Position numbers and translations under genes: made by a program. A model generated the notes under the pieces. The model saw only the letters and a program-made list of their open reading frames with translations, ran no database searches and was not told where the DNA came from. Of a stretch of 64,000 nucleotides of DNA, positions 36,260 through 48,410 are shown piece by piece. The stretch's first letter is position 1, and every line of letters starts with the position of its first letter. This stretch comes from Raphanus sativus (taxonomy: Eukaryota > Streptophyta > Magnoliopsida > Brassicales > Brassicaceae). Where the stretch lies: assembly GCF_000801105.2 (NCBI RefSeq), contig NC_079514.1, forward strand, positions 45,822,515-45,886,514, in the 5' to 3' direction.

Positions 36260-39031
36260 TTGTAGCTTGGATTGTCTTGGCTTAATTTCTGGGGTTTAGG
36301 AATAATAAATTTACTAGTTATTAACCTGTGCGCTGTGCTAGTTCAAAGAAAAAAAAACCTGCGGGCTGTGCAGCGTAGAGTGAAATGGTTTATTAAATTA
36401 TTTACTGTATGTTGTACCAAAAAACAATATTGTATAGCTTTTTTTGGGATGTGCATTCATATATCCGCTCAGATTTAGTTGATTTATTCGGATTTTGGAA
36501 TTTTAGAGTTAGAAATTTAAATTGTATTCGGATATTTACAAATTTTGGTTTAGATTTGGTTCGAATCATTGCAGGTTCACTTCAGATTCGAGTTCGGATA
36601 CCTATTTTAATTATGTATTTTTTAACAAAAATTCAAATATACTTAAATCTTCAAAAATAAAATAATATAAAACATTAAAAGTTGAACAATATAAGACTAA
36701 ATATTTAAATTTACATAAAAATTAGTTTAGCTAAATATTTGGGTGGAGAACAAATAAAATTTTCAGTATTTTTAACATTTTCTGTTATTTTAGATATATA
36801 TTTGTGACTATATTGATTATTCTTAGACATTTTCATTTTGAATATCTAATAGATATAAATTTAAAATAGTTAACATATTTAAATATATAACTGCAATTTA
36901 AGATATTTTTGGTATCAAAAATAGTTCTGTTTGGATTAGATTTGGGTCTGATTATCTAGATATTAAACTTATAGATTCATCTGAGTACATAATCAATTTT
37001 AGTTTGTATTTATAACTTTGAAATCTAATTCAGTTCAGTTCTACAGATCCATATATTTTACCTAGACTTACTTTCTTCTACTAATATAAAGCAAAATAAA
37101 ACAATTTCAAAACAAATATTTTCGGCTTATTTAATATACATAATTATTGGACTATACTTTAACAATACCAATAAAAATGGTTGGCTGTTATGTCAATTAT
37201 GTTGGACATGTTGTAAAATAAATGTAGTCTATAACCACTAGTGTATTTTCTTATCATAAATTCTTGGTAAATATAATAAAACATGATACAATCGAGTGAA
37301 AACTGTTACAGATGCATGGAAATAATGTGATCTCTACATTTGATACCTGCATTTTGTTTTTCAATCGATTTCACAAATCTTTCTTTTAAAGCTTTTCTTA
37401 TTTCTTATTTTTTAACTAATTTGATTATGTTTCTAATTTTTGGTTAAATGTGTTAGTTTCGTAAAGAAAAACAATATTTGGTTGAACTAAAGATCCGAGT
37501 GTGTGTGTATGTGGTGTTTTTACCTCAATTTTATTAATTCATAATCAATCACAATTATTTATTGCATTCGTGTATAGAAGCATCAATCATGGCTAAGTTT
37601 GGAAATTTATGAAACTTTCAATTTCTTAAAACATTTTCATTCAATTATTTTAGTTGATGTGAATCTAAGATTCATAATTTTAATGATTTTGTAATTTTTT
37701 TCTTTTAAAATGATATTATTCAGTAGTTGTATGAAAATAGTTTTAGTTCACTAATACAAAAGTTAAAAATGAAAGAACTATAAATAAGATGATTAAAAAA
37801 ATTATTGTAAACACATTAAATTTTCTGTGGTAAAATTAAAAAGTTAGAATGTGAACGCATTAATTATAAAATGATTATGAACTCAATACATCAACATACT
37901 AAAATTAAATATAGTGTAAAAACATTAAATGACAATGTTTATTTTTTAACATATAAGGAATAATACTGATTAAATGATTTGTTTATTAGGTGGAAATTTC
38001 AATTAGAGAATCTAGAGAACATACTCATGAAGAGAAGAATGCACGTTTGAGTTAATAAGATTTCGACTTCAAGGCTTCTTGTAGAGATATAATTAGAATC
38101 CTGATTGAAAATTACGAAACAGAAATCATATAAAACGATAATATTAAGACTTACAATGTTTAAGAAATTGTAAGGAAATAGACGAATTCACAGAGTCGAG
38201 ATTTGATATTTTTTCTTAACTCAATAAATCGCCCGTAATGTGTGATGGTTTGATGCGATTTTTGAATCCTAGGATACAACCGTGATGAGACCCTTTCACA
38301 ACACCAAAAATAGAATCTACGAACTAAACCTAACACTAGACTAGACATACGGACTTTTCGAGAGTATAATCGAAAAACTAACTGTATATGATGTAGTAGC
38401 GTATTTCAGACTTGAACTACTCACTGTTAGTATCTGCCGGATTTAATTTTCAGGTGGTGAACATGATGTCTTGAATCCTCCGGAAGTTTATGTAAACCGA
38501 GTCAACAAATATAACACAGCTGTGTTTTTTCGTAGAGTTAAGTTCTCTATTGAGACATATTTCTATATTACTCCTTAAAAATGTTATAATCTGTCATGTT
38601 TTCAAATTTGATAATTATCTTCTCTATTGTTTTGTGTGATTCATTGTAATATGAAATTTATTTTTTCGAGTGTTGGAAATTTTTGATTATTTGGAACATT
38701 CATTTACTATACTACTTAAACTATATGGAATAGAAGATATGCAACCCACTAACCAAGTAAATGTGTTTTCAAGTGTCTAATATTAAAAAAAGAATTTATA
38801 GATTGTATTTGGGTTTATAGATTCATGCCTAGGGTTTAGATTTACTAAGTAGAGGTTTGGATATATTAAACCATTATTATATACATTTTATTTGGGTTAT
38901 ACATCCTTGATTAGGGTTTAGCTTTACTGATCAGTGGTGTATCTCGCATTGTTGTACTTTTACGGGTTGGAAGGGTTTACTATTTGCATTCTATGTTATG
39001 GATACAACACTGAAAAATAGAGTCAAACATG
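36260..39031. other. Intergenic DNA between BIC1 and MULE-like elements
   Basis: No gene. A decayed Helitron 3' end in minus orientation may lie at 36314-36340 (CTAG then a CTGTGCGCTGTGC imperfect hairpin). 36470-37070 is rich in 'gattcggttt' strings like those inside the hAT and Helitron elements. Confidence 0.45.
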
Positions 39032-39040
39032 TATATCTTA

Positions 39041-40197
39041 GAGAAATTTGCTAAAAAGGGACAACTAATTTCAGCTATTGTCCTCTTAGAACAAAATCAA
39101 ATTTTATCACTTTTGGACATCGATTACCCTTACATTTTATAAAAAATCATATTAATATATTGAAAACCAAAAAAATAAGGAAAAATACAAAACATAATAT
39201 TAACATGCATTTGCACTTAAGAAAAATAACTTTATGGTGAAATTATTTTGGGAAGAGAAATTTTAAAATTGATCTAAAAATGTTAGTAAACCTAACCTAC
39301 CGTCTACTATAATTTAGATTTCAGAATCGACTGGAAACACAATAATCTACTGGACCTAGAATACACAATATAACAAATATTCATCCATCTACTACTGTAG
39401 AATACTCAATCTGCACATCCTTCTATATTCTGAAATATAAAAGATCAGATCGTTAAACATTAACCATATGTCTACCTTTTTAGAATAGACATCCTTCTTT
39501 ATATTCTCTTTCATCAAATACCCGTAAAATATAACATCTACGCTTTCATTTATTTTCTAAGTAAAATAGAATGTGCTTTCTGCTAGATTTGGAACTAATA
39601 TCCGAAAATTTAGCTAAAAACGGTTATAAAATATTTTGAAAATCTTTTAAAAATCTTTTTAGTTTCCTTTTTAATCTTTTTACCAAAAATAAGCAAACTT
39701 CTTCTTCTTCTCTCCTGTAAGTTTTTTTTTCTTTATTTCCTGTTGTTAAGCACAGGAGGAACTGGTACCATCATTACTATCTCTCAAACCTGTAATATCG
39801 TAGCCGTAAAGTCGGGAATCTTCAGAGATGGAAGATCAATGGCATTATGTCCAATATGAACACAACATTAGAAATGTGTACTCTATTCATGTTCAACTAT
39901 GTTCTTGACCATGTTTTCAATGGTTTCTTGTGAGCTAAGAAACAAACTGTGTCGTTTCCTTACAAAACAAAACTATATAATGACTCTTCTGCTAGCATCC
40001 ATTGTTTAAATGTTAAAAAGTAATAAAAATAAAACTTAACATTTGTTTTAAATTAATTAGTTTGAGAAATTTTTTATTTACATAATTTGAGGGTTAGAAT
40101 GGGATTAACAATAATATTTATTCTAAGTGGACAAAAACTAAAATGATTCTAAAGGGACAATATATAAGTCTTTTTGTTCATTTTTGACAAAATTCCC
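39041..40197. mobile_element. MULE-like non-autonomous element (1157 bp)
   Basis: Ends are imperfect inverted repeats (GAGAAATTTGCTAAAAAGGGACA and, reading inward from the right, GGGAATTTTGTCAAAAATGAACA). They are flanked by a perfect 9 bp target duplication TATATCTTA (39032-39040, 40198-40206), the Mutator-superfamily size. No transposase is present. Confidence 0.85.
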
Positions 40198-40856
40198 TAT
40201 ATCTTATATATATGTACTATGTCACAAAGATAGAATTGTATGCTGATGTCCTACCAAACTCCAATTATGTACATTGGTGTATTGTTATCTACTTATTTAC
40301 TATCTATAGTGATAAACTTATGCGAAAAAGAAAGTTACGTGGATGTTCTATCAAACTCCAATTTTGTATAGTAAACTCATAAAATTGTCCCAAACCCTCA
40401 ACGTCATCTCTACATCTATGAAGAACCGACAACTCGTACGAAGCAGGGGTAAAGATAAAACCAGTGAAGTTAAAACAAAAAATTAAGATAAAACATTATG
40501 TCAAAATTAATGCTCTGCACTTAATTTTTTTCTCAAACCCTGTCATTTTCCAAATTCACCTTTTTGGACAACCGATGATCGATTTGACCAAAAATATTTC
40601 AGAACTCCAAAAGTCTTGCATCCGTAATTACCCAGCTAGATTCACGAACCTGTATTCTTAGTCAACTCTTTTATTTTAATATTCAGAAGATGGTAGTTGA
40701 TGTAGAAAAGCGCGTCCTTGAAGAGAACAAGAAGTCGTCGAAGCTTAATACTTCAACTTTATTTATTCACACGATACGGTTGACTATGTTTGCTTAAAAC
40801 TATATATACCCACTACTGGTCGAGAGAATGGAACAACAACAAAACGATAACAAAGA

Positions 40857-42795
40857 AGAAAACAACACAATCTTTTCTTCTTCTAAGCTTGGTTCATATA
40901 CTTTTATGTGTATAAAAACAAGGGAAAATTGCCAAAACGGAACAAAAATTCGGCATGGTTGTCCCTATAGTATAAAACCATCATTTAGTTGTCCCTTTAG
41001 TATAATTTCTTTCATAATCCCAAAACTAACCTTTGATTAATCTAATTAAACAAATTAAACTAATATAATTTAAAAATAATAATAATGAAAATGTTTAAAA
41101 AGGGAAAATAAAAATAAAAACTTTTATTTTTTCTAATAAAAATAAACTTTGTAAAACTTAATAAAAATAAAAATAATTTACAGTTTTTTTAATAAAAAAC
41201 ATTAAATAAACCTAATAAAAAATAGTTTACAAAGTTTTATTTTTTATACAAAGTTTAAAATGTTTGTAAACTTGTTAATTTTATCAAACTTTTTAATAAA
41301 AATAAAAAAAAATAAAAATGTATTTTATAAAGTTTGTTTAAATTTTTTTAAAATTTTTTTGTAAAATTTTAATTTTAATTTTATAAAGTTTACAAATTTT
41401 ATAAAGTTTGTTTAAAGATTTTTATTAAACACATTAAACTAAAAGAACTTTAAAATTTTTAATTAAAAACGTTTCAAAAAGGGAAACTAAAATAAACTTT
41501 TAACCTTTTTTAATTAAAATAAAATTTGTAAAAGTAAAAATAATTTACAAATTTTTTAATAAAACGTTAAATAAACTTATTAAAAACATTTTACAAAGTT
41601 TTATTTTTATGAAAAGTTTAAAATGTTTTTAATAAAACTTTTGATAAAAATAAAATTTGTAAACTTTATAAAAATAAAAATAAAACTTTACAAAAAATTA
41701 CACCTAATTTCAAAACACCACATGTTGTATTGATATGTATCATAGAGAACAAGAGTTTGTGAAAAAAAAAAATCAAAAGAAAAACCATAGATTAGTGAAG
41801 AAGACAAGGGAGAATCATTTTTTTTAATTTTTGACAAGTAAAATCGAAAATAACACGTTTTAGGAAGTTAGAATATATTTAGGAGATTTTTAGAATATTT
41901 CCTTAACTGAAACTTTCATTAATTTTCGCAAAAATCAGGTACTCTTATCCGTAGAAGGCATCTTCTAAAAGTTTAGAAGATTGACAAAAATCCTGAACAC
42001 GCTTTCTACTTTTAGTAGACGGAAGAGTACATTTTAGAAAACACATTCCGCGAAATTTATAATACTTAATAAAAGTAGAAGATGCTTCCGGACAAAAAGT
42101 AGATAGCTTTAGGATTAGTAGAATGCGCATTCCACTTTTTTAGAAAATTAGTAAATACTAGAATGTACGTTCTAAAAATAGTAGATGAACGTGTTTATTT
42201 TAGAAATCGCTTTCTACTATACCATTTTCCGTAGAATGCACATTCTACCTTTAGTAGAACGTATTTTCAATTTTTTATTTTTCAATTTTTTGAAAAAAAA
42301 AAAAATACCAGCATGTGTATATAGGTGTTTTATTAATTGTTTATATTTTAAATATTTTTTTTATTCACAAAAGTATTTATTTTATTAGTTTTCAGAAATA
42401 CAAAGGGTAAAAATGAGATAAATTAGACAAAAAATGATTTATACCAAAGGGACAACACCCTTGTTTTTTTGTTCTCTATTGGCAATTTTCCCTTTTAACA
42501 AACATGTTGGTGTCACAGAAGCTAGATTCCGTCACCTAGGTCAGTCTCTTCTTACTCCGATTTATTTATAACAGTAAGTTATTATTTATTTTAAATAAAT
42601 TTTCTAATTACAGCTTCCTTTAATAATTCTATCTGGGGTTAATTTTCTAAGGAGGTGTTGCGAAACGGACAAAAAAGACAAGCGTAGGACTTTTCCCAGC
42701 TTGTGGAGCTCCTCCTTCTAAGGGAAAGCCTCCTTATAAGAAACACAATAAAGCCTTGTAGACTCGTTCCTCCAAGACCTCCTGGTTTACATTAA
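40857..42795 (+). pseudogene. Secreted-peptide precursor gene, dead copy A
   Basis: Paralogue of the intact gene at 46596-46997, in opposite orientation, with promoter homology from about 40580 onwards. Exon 1 begins at 40857, where the ATG has become ATA. It encodes a similar hydrophobic signal peptide (L-L-L-S-L-V-H-I-L-L-C) until a MULE-like element interrupts it at 40922-42492. The exon then continues G-V-T-E-A-R-F-R-H-L to the donor at 42539. Exon 2 starts at 42652 and encodes P-A-C-G-A-P-P-S-K-G-K-P-P-Y-K, then a frameshift near 42765, then C-R-L-V-P-P-R-P-P and a stop at 42795. The 3' flank also aligns with copies B and C. Confidence 0.75.
40922..42492. mobile_element. MULE-like non-autonomous element inserted in peptide gene copy A
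   Basis: Inverted ends begin GGGAAAATTGCCAA and continue with GAACAAAAA and GTTGTCCCT on both sides. The target duplication is imperfect (TAAAAACAA / TTTTAACAA). The interior holds AT-rich 'aataaaaataaaa' runs and, at 41940-42260, repeated 'gtagaa'/'ttctac' palindromes. Comparison with the uninterrupted paralogue at 46900-46950 supports both borders. Confidence 0.82.
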
Positions 42796-42799
42796 TTCG

Positions 42800-43195
42800 T
42801 GCTCTTGCTACACGACTTAGCAGCGTTGTATATGAACCTATTCATTCTATTCCAGAAAGAATTTGCCCATCACTTTTTTCAAAAAAAAAAAGAATTTTCC
42901 CATCACGATATAATGTAATTCCAATCACTAACTAGTAACGATATAAGATAAGGAAAATTAATATATGAGAGCTTTACACTCTAACCTATTTTGGGCTTCT
43001 ATTATCACACTTTGACATACTTTAGCCATGAGGTGTATTTTATGTTTTTGTTGGGACTGATTTATGACAAAGATATCCTCACTATAAGAAGGAGAAATGT
43101 GAACCTTTGGATTTATAGTTACTATTTTAATCTGATGGCTGAGGTTAAAGATATTACACTTTTGAAAAGGGAGACGTTAACGTGAATTAAATAGT
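42800..43195. other. 3' flank of peptide copy A and unassigned DNA
   Basis: 42800-42960 aligns with the 3' flanks of the other two peptide gene copies ('aagaattt.cccatcac.atataatgtaatt'). The plus-strand frame 42991-43185 is unrecognised and probably chance. Confidence 0.45.
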
Positions 43196-43622
43196 AAGTT
43201 TTTGTAACCTGGGTTGTTGTGGATGGAAGGGCCATATGCATGTAGTTAGGGTCTGAGGTTAAAGGCTGAGTATTTGTAATCAGGGTTAAAGGGTCTGGGA
43301 GGAGAATCTGAAATTAGGTGGTTAGTAGTCGGAATTAAAGGTTATGTGGTCAAGAGAAGTAGTGATGTGAGCAGGGTTAAAGGTGTTGTGGTTGGCGAGA
43401 CAGGGATTTGTAGGTTTTTGTGGTCAAGGTTATTGTGGATAGAAGGGTCTGTGTGCATGTTAGTTAGGATCAAAGGTTTTGTGGTTAAAGGCTAAGGAAT
43501 TGAGATCAGGGTTAGAGGATCTGTGGAGAGAGCCTGACGTTATGTAGTTAAGGTTAAAAGTCAATGTTAGAAGTAGAGATGTGAGGAAGATTAGAGGTAT
43601 TGTGGTTAGGCGAGATGGTGAT
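43196..43622 (+). repeat. G/T-rich, C-poor tandem repeat, 2 x ~213 bp
   Basis: Two imperfect copies (about 43200-43405 and 43406-43620) share 'attgtggat.gaagggtc', 'tgcatgt.agttagg', 'gaggttaaaggct' and 'gttaaaggt.ttgtggttgg.cgagac'. The plus strand has very little C and many 'agggtta' telomere-like words. Confidence 0.7.
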
Positions 43623-43777
43623 GGAAATATGTCTCAAGTGTATACTTCAAAATAAGTCTCAAGTTTCAAGTGTAAACTAATTACAAAACTTTACAATATG
43701 TCTCAAGTGTATACTTCAAAGTTCAAACAATAAAAATATAGAAATATGCTTCTAAATAAGTCTACACTTATTATTTA

Positions 43778-44658
43778 GGGATAATTTGCAAAATACCCTA
43801 TTCAGGATATGAAATTTGATAACTACATTTTCTATTTTACTTTTTGAAAAATACACTTTCTTAATTATGAATTGACCATTTTATCCAAGATATTTCGAAA
43901 TTAATATATAAATTCGTAATTAATAAAAATAGTATCATTAAAATTATTTTGTTTAAAATAAATATGTGTGCTGAGATAAATATGTTATTTTACCATTTAA
44001 ATTTTATAATAACAAAGATAAATATGTAAATTATGATTTTGTTTTGACTTTATCATGAAGTTTATACATCCCTTTATTTATTTTCTTCAACTTATATAAA
44101 TAAGTCACGTTGTTAAAAGAAGTTTCCTTAAATTTCCATGATTCTTTGTTCATCTTCCACTCTCTTGAAACTCTAGCCAAATGCATCATGATATTCTAAA
44201 ACAGAACTATTGTAAGAATAAAATAGAACCAAATTAAAAATGAATTAACAAACCTCTATGAAGAAGAATCTGTGAAACTAAGAAAAAAAGGAAAAAAACA
44301 GAAATTGAGAGGATACGAGAGAAGGAGACGAGAAGACGATACATGTCTTGTTTTTTTTATTTTTCAAAATAATAAAAATTTTAAGATATTATTAAAAAGA
44401 CATGGGAATAATATTGTGTAGATATATTAAAAGGATATTAGCTAGATTCTCTAACGACTTTTTGTTTTAAAAAAGTAAAATTTAAACAATATATTAGAAA
44501 TTGGATTTAAAAACAATTTTTTTAAAAATATATTAGAAATATTAAGATTGGACAATTAGGTAAATTTATATATATATAAAGTGTATTTCTCAAAAAAAAA
44601 ATAAGGATGTAGTTTTTAAATTATAATCTTATTTGAGTGTATTTCTCCAAATTTTCCC
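43778..44658. mobile_element. MULE-like non-autonomous element (881 bp)
   Basis: About 90 bp imperfect inverted repeats starting GGGATAATTTGCAAAATA and GGGAAAATTTGGAGAAATA, each with a later 'aaactacat' and 'gaaatacactt'. They are flanked by a perfect 9 bp duplication TATTATTTA (43769-43777, 44659-44667). No coding region. Confidence 0.88.
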
Positions 44659-44749
44659 TATTATTTAACAACTTAATCAAACAATAAACTTATTAGTTAC
44701 ATATTATAACACATTAACTTTTAAATTTCATTCAATACTATTAAGATTC

Positions 44750-45900
44750 ATTTACACACACTACAAAAAAATTGAATTGTGAAAACTATGATAAATAATA
44801 CATAAATGCAATTTTAATAGAATTTTCAACATAGACTTTAATTACAGTCTACGTTTGTAAACTTACGAAACGTCTACAGTCATAGGCTAACATCATAGTC
44901 AAACAAAAAAATTGATAATTTCATAATTATATAAGGGATATCTTTTGAAAATCGTTCAAGACCATTAAGATTAATTAACACACACTGTCAAATAATAAAA
45001 TCTTAAAAATACATTATGAATAGTACGCAAATTCACTTTTATAGATTTTTTACATAGACTTCATATTTAGTTTATAAAATAATAGATTTTCTTTTCAGTT
45101 TATGTATGTAGACAATCATGTAGGTCTACTATTTGGATTTGTTTTTACAATTGAAAATTCACTGGTTATTATCTGTATTTAAAAAAAGTTGTGATTTTAT
45201 ACGTGTAAACTTTCTTTTCTGTCTACATTTTAAAAATGTTAATTTTTACAATTGACCAAAATTCATCCATGATTTGACTTTCAAATTTGTAGACTTCTTA
45301 TAGAGTCTACATTTTCAATTTTTTTTAACATGTTAGTTTTTGCAATTGACTGAGTTTGACTTTTTACAAGTAGATTAAGATGAATGTCTACACATGTGTA
45401 GACTTCACCTGTGGTCCGCTCTCAAATCCAACAGGTTAGATTTGTACTCTTGACCAAAATAAAATAGTAGATTTCATATGCAGTCTACATTTTTTCTGAG
45501 ATTAGTAGATAGAATATGAAGTTTACACTTTGTTTTTTGGTCAATTTTTTTAACACTTTAGTCAAATACAAAACTAACATATTCAACAAAGTCAATGTTT
45601 TGGCCAGATGCAAAACTGATTTTTTTAAAACTTCTCTAGCAGTCTACATTTTGTAGACTGTCGATGAAATCTACTTTGAAAAATAAAAGTTTTGGTCAAA
45701 TACAAAACGAATCTACTTTTTTTTTTGTTTTTGTTCTCAAAAGTAAAGATGTAGACTACTAGGAAAGTTTTCTTTACAAAAAAATCATTTTGTTAATTGC
45801 AAAATTAACCTATGTGTTGACAAGTAGACAACATCGTAAGTCTACACATATGCATAGACATACAAAACAGTTATTTTTTTCGGTGTAAAGATCATTTCTC
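44750..45900. repeat. Array of GTCTAC/GTAGAC palindromic repeats
   Basis: About 1.1 kb in which 'gtctac' and its complement 'gtagac' recur at short, irregular spacing, with 'gtttgtttttgcaattgac'-like spacers. No gene; probably the inside of another decayed transposon. Confidence 0.65.
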
Positions 45901-46480
45901 CATTTTCCACTGTCCAATCTCCAAACATGAGAAAAAGAAATACTTTTGACAACTCACGACTGAATAAACTAAAAATATGAAAGTTGTGTTTATAAAAATG
46001 AAAGTTATGTGATTTTTAAAAAGAGAGAAAATGAGAGAAATGAATAATTGTTGGTTTAGAAAGAGAAAAACAAATGGTTAGAAATTTAATTTTTGAGCTT
46101 TTAAAAACTCAAAAATGGTGATTCTTGGTGGTTGGAAAATTGAAGATAATGACATTGTTGTAAATAAGAAAAAAATTTAGAATACAATTGGTTTTTTCAC
46201 ATTTTCGAAATAATTAAGAAATTATTAATTATAGGTAAATTGTAATAAAAAGTTAGTTTTAGGTTTGACTTGAAATTATAGGTTGTTTTCGGAAAATCCT
46301 CTAAAATTTATACGTAAATTTTATTGATCACCGCATAATTGATTGTTTAATCGAAAACATATTTTATTGCATAGGCACCGGATAAACCGTATTTAGAACA
46401 CTGTAAGCATGTAACGGCCTATAATGCATTATCGTTATTATCGTTACTATCATCATTATTCATTTTTTTACCATGAACAT
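45900..46480. other. AT-rich intergenic DNA
   Basis: No feature recognised apart from A/T-rich runs and the 3' flank shared with the other peptide gene copies from about 46490. Confidence 0.4.
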
Positions 46481-46595
46481 GATTTTTTAAAAAGAGATTG
46501 AAATTACATTATATCCGTAGTGGAAAAATTCTTTGTGGAATCGAATTTATAAGTTCATCAATGTTGCTAATTCTTGAAGCGAGGGCATGCACGAG

Positions 46596-46997
46596 TTAAG
46601 GTTGACGAGGAGGTCTTGGAGGAACGCGCCTACAAGGTTCTGGTCTTCGATTCTTATACGGAGGAGCACCTGATCTCCTAGGAGGAGCTCCGCACGGTGG
46701 GGAAGGTCCTACGACTATCGTTGGTGTCCATTTCGTAACACCTACACCCACAGTAGTCGATTATTCAGAAAAGTAACCGACCGGAGAGATTGATTAAAGG
46801 AAGTTGTAATAACTGGAAAAATAATTTAAAATAACAACTTACTAAATTATACAAGTTATAAATATTTTCAGAGTAGAAAGAGATTGACCTAGGTGACGGA
46901 ATCTAGCCTCTATCACACCAACTTGTAAAGTAACACATAAAAGTATATGAACCAAGCTTAGAAGATGAAACGATTGTGTTGTTGTCTTTTTTGTCAT
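46596..46997 (-). CDS. Putative secreted Pro/Arg-rich peptide precursor (intact copy B)
   Basis: Two exons, 46997-46889 and 46741-46596 (donor GTCAAT after CCTAG, acceptor GGGTGTAG), give an 84-residue protein. Residues 1-30 form a signal peptide: a basic start (M-T-K-K), a hydrophobic core (H-L-L-S-L-V-H-I-L-L-C-V-T-L), and a likely cleavage after V-I-E-A before R-F-R-H-L. The mature part has two cysteines (53 and 73) inside a Pro/Arg-rich tail: G-P-S-P-P-C-G-A-P-P-R-R-S-G-A-P-P and C-R-R-V-P-P-R-P-P. I do not recognise the family. The Pro-rich motifs resemble processed signalling peptides only in general style. The splice model is supported by copy A, whose different acceptor still restores the same frame. 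A TAG soon after the donor would give a shorter product if unspliced. Confidence 0.6.
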
Positions 46998-46999
46998 TG

Positions 47000-47240
47000 T
47001 TTTGTTGTTCTTCTCGTCTCGACTAGTAGTGGGTTTATTTATTATAGTTTTAAGCAAAACATAATCAACCCTATCGTGTGAATAAATAAAGTTGAAGTAT
47101 TAAGCTTCTACGACTTTTTGTTCTCTTCAAGAACGCGCTTTTCTAAATCAGCTATGTACCCTCTTCTGAATATTGAAAATAAAAGAGACTTGACCAAAAT
47201 TCACTTTCATGAATCTAGCTGGGTAATTACGGATGCAAGA
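47000..47240 (-). promoter_or_regulatory. Conserved upstream region of peptide gene copy B
   Basis: This stretch aligns with 40590-40850 upstream of copy A ('aaaagtcttgcatccgtaat', 'tacccagctagattca', 'agcttaatacttcaacttta'). The match covers the likely promoter and leader, so the duplication carried its control region. A TATA-like 'aaactataataa' lies at about 47034-47045. Confidence 0.55.
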
Positions 47241-48408
47241 CTTTTGAGTTCCATCGTTTGTCGTTGTTCGTATACTCGTATATGTTACGAGTTAGATTGT
47301 TAACTTTTATTTTTTTGAAGATTTAAGATTGTTCATTTTGAATTGGTTTTGTTGTAAACCGGCAGGTGCGGTTATTGCCTTACTGGCATGTGCCAAAACT
47401 GCAGTGCACATAGTACATAACTTTTTCTTCTTATTTTAAGCTGTAACTGATAGTCAAGATTATGAATGTTATGAATGAATGAAAAGAACACCAAAAAAAT
47501 GGAATGAAAATAAGTATATAAAATTTTAGGAAGTAGAACTCCATTCAATTTCATCCACTTCATTCACAACTGTTTCTAATCATAAAGACTCAGATGAAGG
47601 TTATAAGCCTAAGATTTAGCCACCTTACATCGTGATATTGACACCCAATATGCATCTCCGCATAACGTTGTAACGAAATTCGTTTAAATTTAAATTATAT
47701 TTTTAAATTTTATTATTTTATTTCAATATTTAAAAATAAGTATTGATTTAGTCAAACATAATATTAAGATAAAATAAATAATTTCATTTATTTTAAATTA
47801 TATTAAAGAATATATATGCCTATATTTAAAGTTACAATCATAGATAGATTTTAGTTTATCATAATAAATCAACTTGTGCAAACATTTTAAGAGAATAGTA
47901 TAAATTTTATAATTAATAAAAAATAAGACTAAAAAAATTCTAAAATTAGTAGACATAATAAAATGGTATCACGAAAAAAAAATTTATATAAATTCTCAAA
48001 AAGATTGTATAAAACTTGAAAATCTTGTTTAGTAATAAAAAATTGTATGATTATAAAAAATAGACTTAAATATTTTTAAATTTTTAAATAATTTATATTT
48101 CTATTACTATATTATTTAATGTCATATCTGAATAGATTTATTTTAATAATATGTATGAGTTATTACCATATTAAAAATAATTTACCACAAATAAAATCAA
48201 CATTAAATGTGATTGTCCTTTTAATATTTAGCATGTTTAGTAACAAAAAAATAATTATATTTAAAATAGTTTTATTATTTTAGATTTATTATCTGTACCA
48301 GTAAATTAATATAAATTTAATTTAATAGAACATAAAATTAAGATCGAATAAAAATTTGGTTTATTTTAAATTACATTGATCAATAGATATGTGTATATAT
48401 AAAATTAT
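47241..48408. other. AT-rich intergenic DNA
   Basis: No gene or clear repeat found. Confidence 0.45.
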
Positions 48409-48410
48409 AA

